Notes: generated by a model from the letters alone, not told the origin. Positions 21,750 through 34,508 are shown, counted from the stretch's first letter. The stretch is 64,000 nt of DNA from Mytilus galloprovincialis (GCF_965363235.1 NC_134843.1:51393535-51457534), one strand, 5' to 3'. Numbers and translations are program-made.

Positions 21750-24489
21750 ATGCATATTATGATACATGTACATGTATTAATTTTTACTTGTGGTATAGAA
21801 CAATTATATAGTCATCTTATATTTTTTTTAACATTCTCTTTGTCATGTTATAACAAATTGACTGCTTGTAAAATGCATTATTTGTGCATCATTGTTCAGA
21901 AAATACAGACATAATTTGTGAAATACACTGAACTGAAATCATTGAAATCAAAGAAGAAAAAAACGTTTACTTATTAAAATGTAAAGAAAAACATCATTCT
22001 ATTATGTGTATTACCTCATTAAAGGATCTTTATCATGTGGATGCATAATTTAATGTTGATTGAAGATTAAAGATAATTACAACCAATGCTGAGATTTCCA
22101 CAGGTTTTCACTATTAACGATTTTTTTATATTCTGGCGCATGTAATTGTATAGTATGACACGTGTACAGAGTTAAGGGTGTTTATTGGAAGTTATTAATT
22201 GCAGCAATAAAACGAGGGACATGGGTATAGCTATTCTCTATTGTCATTTAGTGTTAATCTTTGTGTGTACTGTTGTCACCTTACTGTGAAGCCACATCTA
22301 ATGATTTTCCTATCAAGAACAACGTATTGCACTGCGATGGGAAATAATATTGCATGTTTTCATATTCTGACTTTGCTGAAAACAGTACATAAATTATCTT
22401 AAACATATTCTTTGTATTTAATAATAAACACCTGCCCAATGAGGGCATGATACACCCTTCGTCTTGTGTGAGAAGTTTTATAAAATAACCATAAATAGAT
22501 ACAGTGCAACATGTGAAAAAAACTCTTTTTTTTTTACAAAAAAAATCAATAACTCCAAAATAAAATTTTGAATCATCACCAAAAAGTATACAGATTTTCA
22601 GATTAATATATAACTAAGAAGTGTGTAAGCAATAATCCTAAATCGACTTTTTATTCGTTTTTCATATATGGCGTGACATGTAAACCCCTCCCCCTTTTTT
22701 TACAATCAAAGTGATGGAAATCACTCATGGAAAGATTAGAAGAGTAGTTTGAAAAATTTCATGTTTAGGTATGATGAAGGAAAATGAACATTAATAAAAC
22801 ACTATTGCCGAAAATTTTCAAGTATGAGAATAAAATGAGCTCATTTAATTAAATAATATGGGTCTTTTAATTTGCACAATTTTATTTAAACTGCAGTTTA
22901 TATCTTATCCAAATAATGTTGCCTGTTCTGAACATGTTTCAAAAAAATAAACCAAAATTCTTCTAGTAAATGCTTCCAACTATCATTGTAAGACATAAAA
23001 TCTAGACCAACAGCTAAGAACTTTAAAGTGTCAACAAAAATAATCTAAATATGTTGTTTTGGGACATTTTATAAGTTGAAACAAAGCCGTGTTCTAATGA
23101 GCACAAAATATGTTTGACACATGTGCACGAACTTACTGTTTATATTAACGTTATTTCCATCGTTATCCTTTAAAATATATACATTTAAGCAGGTAACATA
23201 AACTTTTATTATATTTTTTTATGAAACAACATATATTTACCCTGCTCGTAGTTTTTAAACTTATCAAATTTGAAATACAATGCACAGACTCCTCGAGGAG
23301 GAAACGGGAACAGCCAAACATTTTTACGGTAATTTCGTACGCTTCGACCTATAAAAATACTGTATTTGTCCTATTAGAATCGAAATAATTCTCACGCTCA
23401 GTGTAAAATATCGACAAATATAATGCCTACCCATGTTAAAATGAGCATAGAGCATGACATGAAGGAATTATTTCTTAATCAAAAGTAATAGGCAATAAAT
23501 AAATCTATCATTCTTATATATCAAACATCTACTACATACATTTGTGTATTCAATTATGAGGTCAAATATTTGTATATTGAAGTTGTATATTGAAGGTTCT
23601 AATTATGTAAGACTGAGGTTGATAAGTAATGTGGTCAATTTGATTGACAGTTTAGAAGGCGGGGCATTGTAATTTAAGGTCCACCTTGTCTCGATTGTTT
23701 GGTGATAATGACAGTTGTCAAACACCATAGTATTGTGTCAATACCCAATTACCTAATCAAAATGTTATAAAAAAAAGCCTGCACATCAATACACCTTAGT
23801 TACATAAATTCTTGGATGAACTGCTCCAAAAATATACCAATTTTTTCAGTTCATATGTGTATTATGTGCATATATACATGAGAACTATACGGAACTACAT
23901 TTCAGTGTGAATACATTTAGTAACAGTAGCTAACCTGTTGTGGTATTAGGGAGGCCAGTGCCTTAGTGAAGATTTAGAACAAGTTCTAATCTTTCCAACA
24001 AAAAACAATAACTCTAAAACAAAATTTTGAATCATCACCAAAAACTTTAAAAGTATACAGATCTTTGGATTTATATAACTAAGAAGTGTGTAAAGTTTTA
24101 AGTAATAATCACAAATTGTTTTTGAGATACAGAGTGACAAGTGAAAAAAAAAGTCCTGTAACTCAAAAAGTTTAAATCCTATTTTCACCAAAAAGTATAC
24201 AGATCGTTTGACCATCATACATGTCATAAGAAACAAAGTTCTATGTTTAGTTTCATGAAATTTGGATAAGCAGTTTTTAAGTTACGGTGGGACATGTGGA
24301 CGCCGGACAGAGGCCCGACATTTGTATACCATACATGCCATATGTTCCGTCAAAATTTTAATGGGCTTATAAAAACTAGAAAATTTGTAGTCATGTATAA
24401 CACGCACCCCTCTTACAAGAAACAAACCTGGCTAGGGTATAAATGTGTGCGTTATACATACCACAAGACGGTATCATAATAAATATAAT
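21750..24489. other. Non-coding; two copies of a dispersed repeat, otherwise nothing seen
   Basis: 22500-22780 and 23990-24310 share 'caataactc.aaa..aaaattttgaatcatcaccaaaaa' and 'aactaagaagtgtgtaa', i.e. two diverged copies of one repeat. The first exon of MRPL36 probably lies here or further right, but no donor could be assigned with confidence. Confidence 0.45.
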
Positions 24490-25170
24490 ACCAAAACATT
24501 TCTAAGGGTTCTGCGGAAGCCAGTGTCTTGCCTACTTTAGCTGTTAGTCGCAGGCTGAACAAAAACGAGGATAAAAATAAATAAAAATGTTCCTGTAGAT
24601 ACTATCTTTTGACTGTAAGAGACTTCTGTCCAAGTTTGGTAAAATCCAGGATAGTTTATGAATCTAATAAATGTTTTAAAAACTTGAAACAGCAGACTGT
24701 ATGTAATGTCTACTGGAAGAAAAACTATGTCCATTTATAAGTAAATAATAGAAAAACAGGAATGAAATTTTAACAAAATTTTCTTCTAAATACTAGCTTT
24801 TGATCCTAAAAATGCATCTGTCCAAGTTTGGTACAACTGAACTCCCCAGTATAGTTTTAAGAAATTTGCTTAAGTTTTAAAAACTTTAACCACAGAGTGA
24901 ATGTAATGTTTCCTGGCAAAAAAAATAAGTCCATATTTAGTCCAAAGTTAAAAAGTAAAATACAGAAAAATAGGATTTTTTTTAACAAGATTTATTTCTG
25001 GATACTACATGTATCTTATGATTACAAACAAGCTTCTGTCAAAGTTTGGTAGAAATCAAGGATAGTTTCAGAAAATTATTAAAATTGGAACCCCCTTTTT
25101 TTTGGATGATCAATGCATTTGAATGGGAGCATATAGTTGGACGCCCCCTTTTTTACTCTGGGTTGGGACC
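24490..25170. repeat. Dispersed repeat with tandem monomers (related to 52290-53340)
   Basis: Opens 'taagggttctgcggaagccagtgtcttgcctac' and continues with diverged monomers of 'gatactatcttttga..gtaagagacttctgtccaagtttggta'. The same opening and monomers occur at 52290-53340. From about 25085 it runs into a CAGTGGCGGATCC-family MITE, which is split by the element at 25184-26558. Confidence 0.5.
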
Positions 25171-25183
25171 CCCATTTTTTAAA

Positions 25184-26558
25184 GGCACTGGCTACGGTTA
25201 CATGGAAATGTAACAATAATAAAAATATTATTGTTACATTGGAGACTAATTGCCGGAATGCAAAGTTGGGTAAGGAACCGATTAATTACGAATGTAACAA
25301 TAATTATTGAGGCTACGGTTACATTGCGTTATTGTTACATGAACAACAGCAATATACGCTAGATTTATTAAACTTAAATCTTCTATATAGTTTTGTTGCT
25401 TAATTCATTTATGTCTACTAAATAATACTTGTTATAATAATAAATAATAAATATTATTATTCAACAAATGGTGTTTAAATAGTTTTAGATATTAATGGAT
25501 TTGATGTTCTTAAAGATACTACTTCAAATTAGTAGTGCCAAAGGCGAAAAATATAGTTCAATGGTTTGTTGTTGAAAACTCGGGCTGAGAAAACTGTTCA
25601 CTTTTAAGTATTCAACTGAACACCTACTCGCTCGTATTACCGTCATTATACTTTGAACAACTGATGAAGAGATTCCTATTACCAATTTTGTTTGGGTGAA
25701 AAATTTAAAACTTGCATGGGATTCGTTTGAAACGAAACTGAAACAATATCAAGACACAAATTTCATACTGCTTTACAAACGCACTTACCAAAAATTGATA
25801 CATCAAAAGCAAAGTTTCATAACTGTGAACTAACACTGTGAACTTCTGTATACATGTATAAAATTGAGAATGGAAATGGGGAATGTGTCAAAGCGACAAC
25901 AACCCGAATATAGAGCAGACAACACCAGAAGGTCACCAATGGGTCTTCAATGTAGCGAGAAACCCCGCATCCGTCGGAGACGTCCTTCAGCTGGCCCCTA
26001 AACAAATATGTATACTAGTTCAGTGATAATGGACGTCATACTAAACTCCGAATTATACACAAGAAACTAAAATTAAAAAATCATACAAGACTAACAAAGG
26101 CCATGCAAAGGCTCCTGACTTGAGAAAGGCGCAAAATTGCGGCGGGGTTAAACATGTTTATGAGATCTCAACCGTCCCCTATACCTCTAGCCAATGTAGA
26201 AAAAACAAACGCACAACACTACGCATAGTAAAACTCAGTTTAAGAGATGTCCGAGTCCGATTTCAGAATCCATGGAGGACGTACTATAAAAAAATCAAAA
26301 AATTGTATGTCATACTTGTATGTATTGTAAATATAAGATAATGTCTTCAACTTTTATTATTTAGTACATATTACTAGTCCCATCGAACATTGCTGTTTTT
26401 CATGTAACAATAACGCAATGTAACCGTAGCCTCAATAATTATTGTTATATTCGTAATTAATCGGTTCCTTCTCCAACCATGCATTCCGGCATTTAGTCCC
26501 CAATGTAACAATAATATTTTTATTATTGTTACATTTCCATGTAACCGTAGCCAGTGCC
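25184..26558. mobile_element. 1.38-kb Mutator-like (MULE-type) element, 167-bp TIRs, 9-bp target duplication
   Basis: Terminal inverted repeats (25184-25350 and 26391-26558) start GGCACTGGCTACGGTTACAT and stay above roughly 90% identical for about 165 bases. Both sides carry TTTTTTAAA (25175-25183 and 26559-26567). Long TIRs plus a 9-bp duplication are characteristic of Mutator-like elements. The interior carries no transposase; part of it (25846-26290) is a separate mussel-type repeat. It has inserted into a GGATCC-family MITE, whose halves resume on each side. Confidence 0.75.
25846..26290 (+). repeat. Dispersed bivalve-type repeat inside the MULE-like element
   Basis: Contains 'gagaatggaaatggggaatg', 'ggtcttcaatgtagcgagaa', 'ccttcagctggcccctaaac' and 'gcggcggggttaaacatg', strings I associate with a widespread mussel repeat of unclear class. 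It could be cargo captured by the element or a later insertion. It is non-coding here. Confidence 0.5.
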
Positions 26559-26567
26559 TTTTTTAAA

Positions 26568-29101
26568 TGGCTGGATCCACCCCTGGGCAAACAATTTAAT
26601 ATGACGTCTTGGAAGCCAAGGCTATTTTAATTTTTTGCATTGACATGTACACCTTCCTGCGATGCAAGGCGTCAAAGAAACAAATTTAAACGCCTTTCAA
26701 GAAGTCATAATTATTTGGACTAGGCAGAGCCGGAGGTACTCGGGTAGAACTTGGAAGAAAACAACACACATAAACTGATAAATATGTTTACAGAAAAAAA
26801 ATACAATAGAGGTGTGAAACTGCAGATAACAGAGTATAAAAACAAGCCCTTGTTCAGTGATATTCAGGATTAAAGGTTCATGGGTGTAGTTTTTTACCAA
26901 TGCTTTTTCCAATTTTCAATCTTCTTCGGTCACATTTATTAGTCGATGTATCTTTTTTTCTTGGAACACATGGAGTCTTTGAGCGAATTACAAACGCAAA
27001 GATAACGTTTTTTATGATGATGAAGTTTTGTCGGTTATCGGAAAGGAAATGAATAAGAATCCGAAATTCACTTAAAGCAGTTTGAATCTGTTTCTAATTT
27101 AATTACTAGATTTTTTAAATCACATTAGAAATATGTTCGTTATTATCATTACATGATATTAAGTATATGATAAAATGATTTATCATATATACTTAGATTA
27201 AATAACATAGTTCAGTTCAGTTTCTTGTATATTCCTCCATTAATTGTGGAGCACTACCCAAAGGGTATATGATTTTTACTGAATGATAATAGCATTAAAT
27301 TCACGTAAATTCCATATTTTTTTTCGAATTGGTGCTTAGCGGGCTGATATGAAAAGTTGATCACATGCTTCGATTGTTATCACATGCCTTTCCGTAACGT
27401 TATCGCATGGCATTCAGGGTTGAGTTCAATATCGTAAGCAGCTACGTAGCGGCTACGTAGCTGCTATCAATATATATATAGCAGCTAGTTTATAGCTACG
27501 CGTTCGGCAATAGTCAAAATCTACGTAGCACTACGTAGCAGCTACGATATTGAACGCGGCCCTGGTGATACCGGCAAATTCCGGAAAATACACCTCAATG
27601 CTACGTTTTCATTAGTGGCTACGTTTTCTATGAAAAACATTACAAAGTAGTGTACAAAACAATTATTTGGATACTGGAAAGTATATTGTGTAAAATAATT
27701 TAAAGGCATATGATAGGGAGATTTCATATCGAATGTACGTAGTAAATTTGGGGTCCGACGTCCGTGAACTTTTTCCACTCTTTGAATTTCTATTTGGGAA
27801 CCACGTAAAAGGATCAATATATGAATCTGTTATTTTTCTTCATTGTTGAAGCAAATGATAAAAAGATCATAACATGTCATTTTTCATATCACATGTATTA
27901 TCAGCCCTCGAGCCATGCGGCTCTTGGGCTGATATTGAACCTAGGGCTTATATTACATGCGATATGAAAAATGCCATGTAATAATTTGATATTATCAGAC
28001 CATGGCGCGCGGAGACAGTATTATTTTTTTTAAGGATGAAAAATTTTGTCCTGCATGCATTTTTTTAATTGCAATCTCTGTCCGGCCTTTTTAGTTTTCA
28101 CTCGATTCGGTCCTGCCTTTTTTTTTTATTAGTTTATCCTATTTTTTTTTACATAAATTGTCATCCTGCCTTTTTTTTTACTCAAAACTCCTGTCCTGCC
28201 TTTTTTTTTCAAATTTCATCCTACCCCCCCCCCCCCTAAAAATCAAATGGAAGTTCTTTTAGTCTATAGAAAGTGGTGTATGATTTGAACCGACATTATC
28301 TAATATACAGTCAACTCAAAGTTATAAAAATTACAAAACACGTGAAGATATATCACATAAGACAATGCAAGCACTGACAAGTCCGGTTCCTGATTTGCTA
28401 CTGTAGCAATAACTGAAAGCCAGCTCAACTCCGATTCTCTCAATATATTTCGAAGCCGTCGTACTCCCTAATATAGGGTGCTGTACCTCAATGCCATATA
28501 TATATGTTTTAACGTCAATTCAACAGAAATCACGAACTTATTCGATGAACAGAAGAAACCTATACAGAATTTTCAATACAGAAAAATAAACCGCAACGAT
28601 TAAGGTTTAGTCGAAATAATTTTTGTGCGGGAATTGTATAGATAATCATCCCAAAACGGTGGACGGAATGAACCGTGGAATTTCTTGATAACATAGGAGA
28701 TAAACACATGCTGAATGTGCACCACGGCATTCGTATTGGTTGTGTTTCGTCCTGGTATTCCTTCGAAGGTCTTCAAATTATAAAATGGTGTTGAACTTTT
28801 TTACAATCACCATGAAGATATCAACCGGCGAAGTACTAGCATTTACGTTACTCTGAAGTCTTTATGATAATGGAAACAGTATTTAATATATATCCTTGAT
28901 TGTTATTTTTTTTTTTTTTTTTTTTTTTTTTTATGAATAGAAACTATTTCTATATAGATATGCATATAAACACTATAAAACAACTATGGGTGAAAACAAA
29001 ACAAAATTTTAATAGAGAAAAAACAAACGATTAATTAAGTAAACAAAAGAACCAAATAAACAATCAAATCAGTAAACAAAAAACATCAATATCTCATTAA
29101 A
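26568..29101. other. Non-coding; hairpin element at 27415-27564 and T-rich repeat at 28020-28245
   Basis: No gene seen. 27415-27564 is a short inverted-repeat element whose arms share 'gttcaatatcgta' and 'gctacgtagc'. 28020-28245 repeats 'cctgcctttttttt' and ends 'aaatcaaatgg', like the right end of the 17924-18209 MITE. 28908-28932 is a poly-T run. Confidence 0.45.
27415..27564. mobile_element. 150-bp inverted-repeat MITE built from CTACGTAG palindromes
   Basis: Left arm CAGGGTTGAGTTCAATATCG and right arm ...CGATATTGAACGCGGCCCTG, with several CTACGTAG palindromes between. The CAGGG...CCCTG ends suggest a hAT-type MITE, but no target duplication was found. Confidence 0.5.
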
Positions 29102-32100
29102 TCAAGAACAAATTGTATCCCGGTCTTCAGCATTCTGACTGCAGCAGCAGCAAAGTCTTCTAAACCATTTTCTAAATCTTCTTACAAAATTTAGAGAGTT
29201 TTCACTGGTAGAACCACTTTGTTTGTGAACTGGTATATCATTCGGAACTGGCCGTTTGGTTGGTTCATTAAGCAGAAATGGGTTGATTGATTCAGCGACT
29301 TTATGATTGGTGGAACCAGATAGCTTCGACCCTCTTGTCTCATGTGTTTCTTGTAATGGAGTAAAAACTGGCTTAAACCTCGGTCTTGTTGGGTCTTCGA
29401 TATCACTGAGTGTGTACCATTCACTGTTTGATGATCTTGCTGTATCTGGATGGTCTAAATCAAAGAGAAATTAACAGAATAAAATATTACCTAATTATAA
29501 AAAAAGAAGATGTGGTATGATTGCCAATGTTTTTAACAAAACAGACATATTAGATTGGCGAGAAATTCTTGTTCCCCTATTACGACAAAACCAAAATATG
29601 TTATTTTAAATAGAATATATCTTTTCAAAATATTAGAGATACTACTTGTTTTGTTCATTATTGGTATCTGTGCAACAAAAAAAAACTAGTCAAATACCCG
29701 CATATCATGGTAAGTTTCAGAAGTTTCAAAATAAACAACAACAACAACAACAAACGAAAAGATGGATGTTGTTGACGAGTTGTTAAGTGAAATGTAGTAG
29801 TATTGAGGTTATTACCTTTCGCTTCACGTTCTTTCTCTTTGTTATTGTCCAACAAGGTCAAATCTAGCTTCAATTCTTCTGGGTCTACCTGCTTAGAATT
29901 TAATTCAGCTGTCGCAGACTTGCTTCTCTGAAAAATAGAAAAAGACCCATTTGAATACTAAAGTACTATTTCTTCATCAAAATAAAATATCAATTTTGTG
30001 TGTTAAAAAACTATAAATGGTCTGCCAAGGTAACGAGACACAAGTCATATGAATCAACTGTCTGAGATACAGAAATGAACTGAGATACGGGGTAATTACA
30101 ATAGTGAACTGAGATACGGAGTATACATGATTGTGAACTAAAATACGGAGTATACATGATTGTGAACTGAGATACGGTATGTATAAAGTAGTGAATTGAG
30201 ATACAGTATGTATATAGTAGTGAACTGAGATACTGGGTATATATAGTATTGAACTGAGATACGGTATGAATACAGTAGTGAACTGATACACAGTAGTGAA
30301 CTGAGATACGGTATGTATATATTAGTGAACTGAGATACGGGGTATACTATATACAGTAGTGAACTGAGATACGGAATATATATACAACAGTGAAATGAGA
30401 TAGGGAATATATACACAACAGTGAAATGAGATACGGGATAATTAAAGCAGTGAAATGAGATATATACGGCAATGAAAATTATGAAATGAGATACGGGATA
30501 TATGACAATAAAAAAACTACCAAGCAATATATTCTAACCATAAATATAAGTTTTCCCATGAACATATCTTTACCTTGAAAATCCTGCTTACAAAGCGTCT
30601 AACAGAGCCTGTTCTCTTTACGTCATTGATTCTGTCGGCCAAAAGTATTTCTGCATCACTACTTGTTCTTATGCTGATGTGTCCTATTGAAAATATTGCA
30701 ATAGTTGTTATTTGCGTCACGTGTTTAAACATAATATCAATTATATGGTTTGCTACAGAGCCCTTATCGTTTCATAGAGGGTAAGTAAAATCAATAGAGG
30801 ATCTGGTCGAATTCCTATTTTCATTTATCATAACTTTCAAACTAAAGTTGTTGCCAAAATAAAATGAAAAAAAGATTTAAAGCCTTTCAGTCTTTTGTTT
30901 CCTATACACGTCTTTACTTTCAATATTCCTATTTCAAAAATATCTTATAATAAACTTACTATTTTCTTTGTTTTCCTCTGTATCAGCTCTGAGTTTTATG
31001 GCATGTGATTGTTCAAGTTTTCGCTGGAGATCTTTTTGTTCTTCGGCAAAAGCTTGCACTCTCTTGTGGAGTTTTGAGACTGAGGCTTTCAGGATAATGT
31101 TGTATTCAGTATTACTGCTACTTGGGTACTTTAAAATAAACAAACCAATAATTTAGCATTTACATTGTGTAAAACACTAGTCATTTCTTTTCTACAAAAT
31201 CAAAACAACATTCTAAAAATCAAGTGAATATACTTAGTCATGAATGAACATTTTAACAATTTATATATGTATTATAAATTCAAAAATTTAACATTATCAC
31301 CATCAACAACGACTCGCCTGAATGCGATCGTATGGAACAATTGTATTATGATTTTAATTTAGGACTTTGTACAATACATACCGATTTATTGTTTTCATTA
31401 TCTATATATATTTTTATAAAGATGCAAAATTATAGTATATTTTTAAGTACCAAATGGTAATGCTTATTTGATGGACCTGGTTCTTGCGACGCCGATAATG
31501 TACTAACTGCTGGTTTGTGAAACTCCTCAAACATTTTTCTTACCCGTTCCTGTCTTTTTTTCTCACGTCTCTCCTCTCTTTCTTCTTTCCATATTTTTTC
31601 TTTTTCAAATGCTTCAACAATCTTTTTTCGCTCTGCATCTCTAATCGATTGGAAGAATGCTTCACGTTCCTCTTCACTAGCAGTTTCTTCTGCATCTAGT
31701 GCCTCAATTTCGACCGGATATTTTATATTCTCCTCTGTGATAATACTTGGTTTGGCTTGGACATCATGATTCTCTGCATTGTCGACTTGTTTGTTCAATG
31801 TTGAAGCAAGTCTTTCAAGCTCTTTGGTTCTGACATCTCCAAAGAAAGCAACTCGCTCCTCTTCACTCGCTGTTTCTGTGTTCCCTGCTTCATCGTTTTG
31901 TTCTGTCATTGTTGCAGTAAGTCTCTCAAACTCTTTAGTTCTGACATCTCCAAAGAAAGCAACTCGCTCCTCTTCACTCGCTGTCCTTGGTTTGTTGAAC
32001 GGACACTACATCTGATTCCGTTTCGCTGCCAGCAGCATGCAATACAGATAGGATAAACCCACTCAAGTTGCGTTCAAAGTTCGCGTTTTTTCCATCCATA

Positions 32101-33029
32101 CCTGAAAATGGCACAATAATATATTAAGGCCAGACTGACGGCAAAAAAACCCAACATATTATAACACAACTTTAACTAAGGTTTGATTGTCCGATGTCAA
32201 TTTGACAAGGTTCGATCATCCGAGTCGGCTTAATTTTTATTAAAAAAAATCTAATTAATTTCATATACCATTTTTCCAGCGTTTCCTAAATAGTATGTCC
32301 GATAATGGTTTTAATTCATTTATTCTTATATACAGAATTGTCAATCTAAAAGCTAGGAGTCGAATGGGAATACTGTGACCTTTGAACTTTGAATCATCGC
32401 TAAGTTCCGTATTTCATATTTCTTTTTATGGTAAACGCCAATAATGGAAATAACTTTGAGCCTAACTATCAGTTATTGCCCTAGAATTAAGAGTACATTT
32501 AAAAGGCCATCATTTTGTTAGACGTTTTTTAAAAGCTTCCCTGAAATACCAACAAAGGTAGTATTCTATTTAACACCACTTTTTTATAATACTAGTATAA
32601 TTGTAAAGGTTTTTCATATCTCTATAAAACACTAATTCAAAACTAAATCGCCATATATAGTATCGTATTACTAAAAGTTAAAAGTCACGTTGAGTTCGAG
32701 GTGAAAACGGTGAAAGGATGTTTAACGGCGGCATATGAATAAAAGCAAATTTTACCCCTGATCTTTTCCTATACCGTATGCCTAAAGCTAAAGGGCACAC
32801 AAACAAATCATACATTTGAAATTAAATCAATCCTTATACAGAAGTACATGTTTTGAATTACGAACAATCAAAATATGTTTAATGCACCTTGTGACATTTG
32901 CAATCATTACAAGTTTCGATTGCATATGTTGAAAAAGATATTCCAAAAAGACGCAGTTTACATACAATAATAGAATTTTTAAAATAAGAATAAATAATAC
33001 TTACTCAACACTTTAATTTCCTGATTCAT
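29102..33029 (-). CDS. Unrecognised charged coiled-coil protein with a basic/CCCC C-terminus, six exons
   Basis: Exons (minus): 33005-33029, 31451-32101, 30960-31128, 30574-30683, 29816-29927, 29102-29454. All junctions are GT/AG and phases agree. Exon 1 encodes MNQEIKVL. Exon 2 holds three ETASEEERxAFF-type repeats and a highly charged predicted helix (EKEKIWKEEREERREKKRQE). Exon 3 adds a further helical segment (LHKRVQAFAEEQKDLQRKLE). Exon 6 ends SLNFVRRFRKWFRRLCCCCS then QNAEDRDTICS. The basic amphipathic stretch followed by four cysteines looks like a palmitoylated membrane anchor (inference). The frame that starts in exon 1 stops in exon 2 at about 31978. The downstream frame, offset by one base, is open from before the repeats to the end, so this haplotype has a one-base frame break or the protein starts at the internal ATG 31909. 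No family is recognised. Confidence 0.6.
30065..30500. repeat. Minisatellite of about 26-32 bp units in an intron
   Basis: About fifteen irregular units of 'agtgaactgagatacggtatgtatat' with variable tails lie between exons 4 and 5 of the 29102-33029 gene. Unit length drifts through changes in the AT-rich tail. Confidence 0.75.
31783..31984 (-). repeat. 111-bp in-gene tandem duplication (37-codon unit)
   Basis: Two units starting at 31984 and 31873 (minus) are identical for the first 47 bases (ACAGCGAGTGAAGAGG...) and then diverge to about 80%. Each encodes TASEEERVAFFGDVRTKE. A third, older protein-level copy (ETASEEEREAFF) lies further downstream. The first unit abuts the frame break described for the host gene. 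Confidence 0.8.
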
Positions 33030-33053
33030 CTTCTAGATTATCCGAAATTCTAC

Positions 33054-34473
33054 TTTTTTTTCTCCTCGTTCTCTGTGCATAAAATAAATATAAACTGTTT
33101 CGCTCGACAACAACGTTGCTACTGAAGATATTATGACGTCCGACGTCAATCGAAGTCGTCACTGATTTTCTCCTTACTTCGTGACGGAAAGAACACTTTG
33201 TACATGGAATAAGAAATCGACGACGGTGTATGTTTTCCATGAATTTTAATGCCGTTTTGAAAATTGTACAAAAAAAGAGGAAAGCGGAAAAAAATACAAA
33301 TGATAAACGCAGTAAAAACAATTTGTAGACGATCTTACGATTAAGGAAGCTGGCTTGTCATGTTTTGGATTTTTTGTCAGATTTTCGGAATCCTCTGGTT
33401 TTATCCATTTGAATGCGTTGAAATAATCTGCCCGGTGACCCCCATTTTTCTTTTTGTAAATCTTTTACATATATAATGATAAGCCATCTGTAAAAGACTT
33501 ATAAAATTTTAATTACTTTTTAACAGTTTTTGAGAACTTCAACTTGTCAATGATAAAGCTATGAAAATTCAAGAGAGAATATTTTCCCGCCAAAATTTCA
33601 ATGGCTAATTTCTCGAAAACAAGCACGGTGACATATATATATATTTTTTGCTCTTTGGATTCCTTCATTAATCCCCTATCAATGGAAACTAGTGTTTTGA
33701 AAAGTTAATTACTTTGAAACTGAGAAGCCAACTCCCTTAATTTTCTGAAAAGTCGGACGATCATTTTTTTTCTCCTCGTTCTCTGTGCATAAAATAAATA
33801 TAAACTGTTTCGCTCGACAACAACGTTGCTACTGAAGATATTATGACGTCCGACGTCAATCGAAGTCGTCACTGATTTTCTCCTTACTTCGTGACGGAAA
33901 GAACACTTTGTACATGGAATAAGAAATCGACGACGGTGTATGTTTTCCATGAATTTTAATGCCGTTTTGAAAATTGTACAAAAAAAGAGGAAAGCGGAAA
34001 AAAATACAAATGATAAACGCAGTAAAAACAATTTGTAGACGATCTTACGATTAAGGAAGCTGGCTTGTCATGTTTTGGATTTTTTGTCAGATTTTCGGAA
34101 TCCTCTGGTTTTATCCATTTGAATGCGTTGAAATAATCTGCCCGGTGACCCCCATTTTTCTTTTTGTAAATCTTTTACATATATAATGATAAGCCATCTG
34201 TAAAAGACTTATAAAATTTTAATTACTTTTTAACAGTTTTTGAGAACTTCAACTTGTCAATGATAAAGCTATGAAAATTCAAGAGAGAATATTTTCCCGC
34301 CAAAATTTCAATGGCTAATTTCTCGAAAACAAGCACGGTGACATATATATATATTTTTTGCTCTTTGGATTCCTTCATTAATCCCCTATCAATGGAAACT
34401 AGTGTTTTGAAAAGTTAATTACTTTGAAACTGAGAAGCCAACTCCCTTAATTTTCTGAAAAGTCGGACGATCA
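33054..34473. repeat. Perfect 710-bp tandem duplication upstream of the 29102-33029 gene
   Basis: Copy 1 is 33054-33763 and copy 2 is 33764-34473; every block compared by eye is identical. The duplication ends 25 bases upstream of the start codon at 33029, so it covers the probable promoter/5' UTR. Each copy contains an open frame of about 85 codons (MENIHRRRFLIPCTKC...) that I regard as incidental. Identity this high implies a very recent duplication or an assembly artefact. Confidence 0.85.
33134..33148. promoter_or_regulatory. Candidate ATF/CREB-type palindrome TGACGTCCGACGTCA
   Basis: Two back-to-back GACGTC cores form a 15-bp palindrome about 105 bases upstream of the start codon at 33029. 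It is repeated at 33844-33858 in the second duplication copy. GACGTC-centred sites bind bZIP factors (CREB/ATF/XBP1 family). Position and symmetry suggest a promoter element; nothing further was shown. Confidence 0.35.
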
Positions 34474-34508
34474 TTTTTGAGTTATCGCTCTTTAAATGTC
34501 AATATTAA

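Noticed and set aside
21564-21773. Gly-rich or Pro-rich open frames
   Set aside because: Produced by a 36-base C run inside a MITE.
27900-27960. Stem-loop 'gccctcgagccatgcggctcttgggc' as an RNA structure
   Set aside because: Weak and isolated, in repeat-rich DNA; no evidence of a functional RNA.
30138-30527. Long open frame rich in YPVSHF/SFHCC repeats
   Set aside because: It is the translation of the intronic minisatellite at 30065-30500, not a gene.
33705-34031. 108-codon open frame, nearly identical to one at 33013-33321
   Set aside because: It is duplicated only because the DNA is a 710-bp tandem repeat. It lacks recognisable domains, and in the first copy it ends before the splice donor used by the downstream gene.
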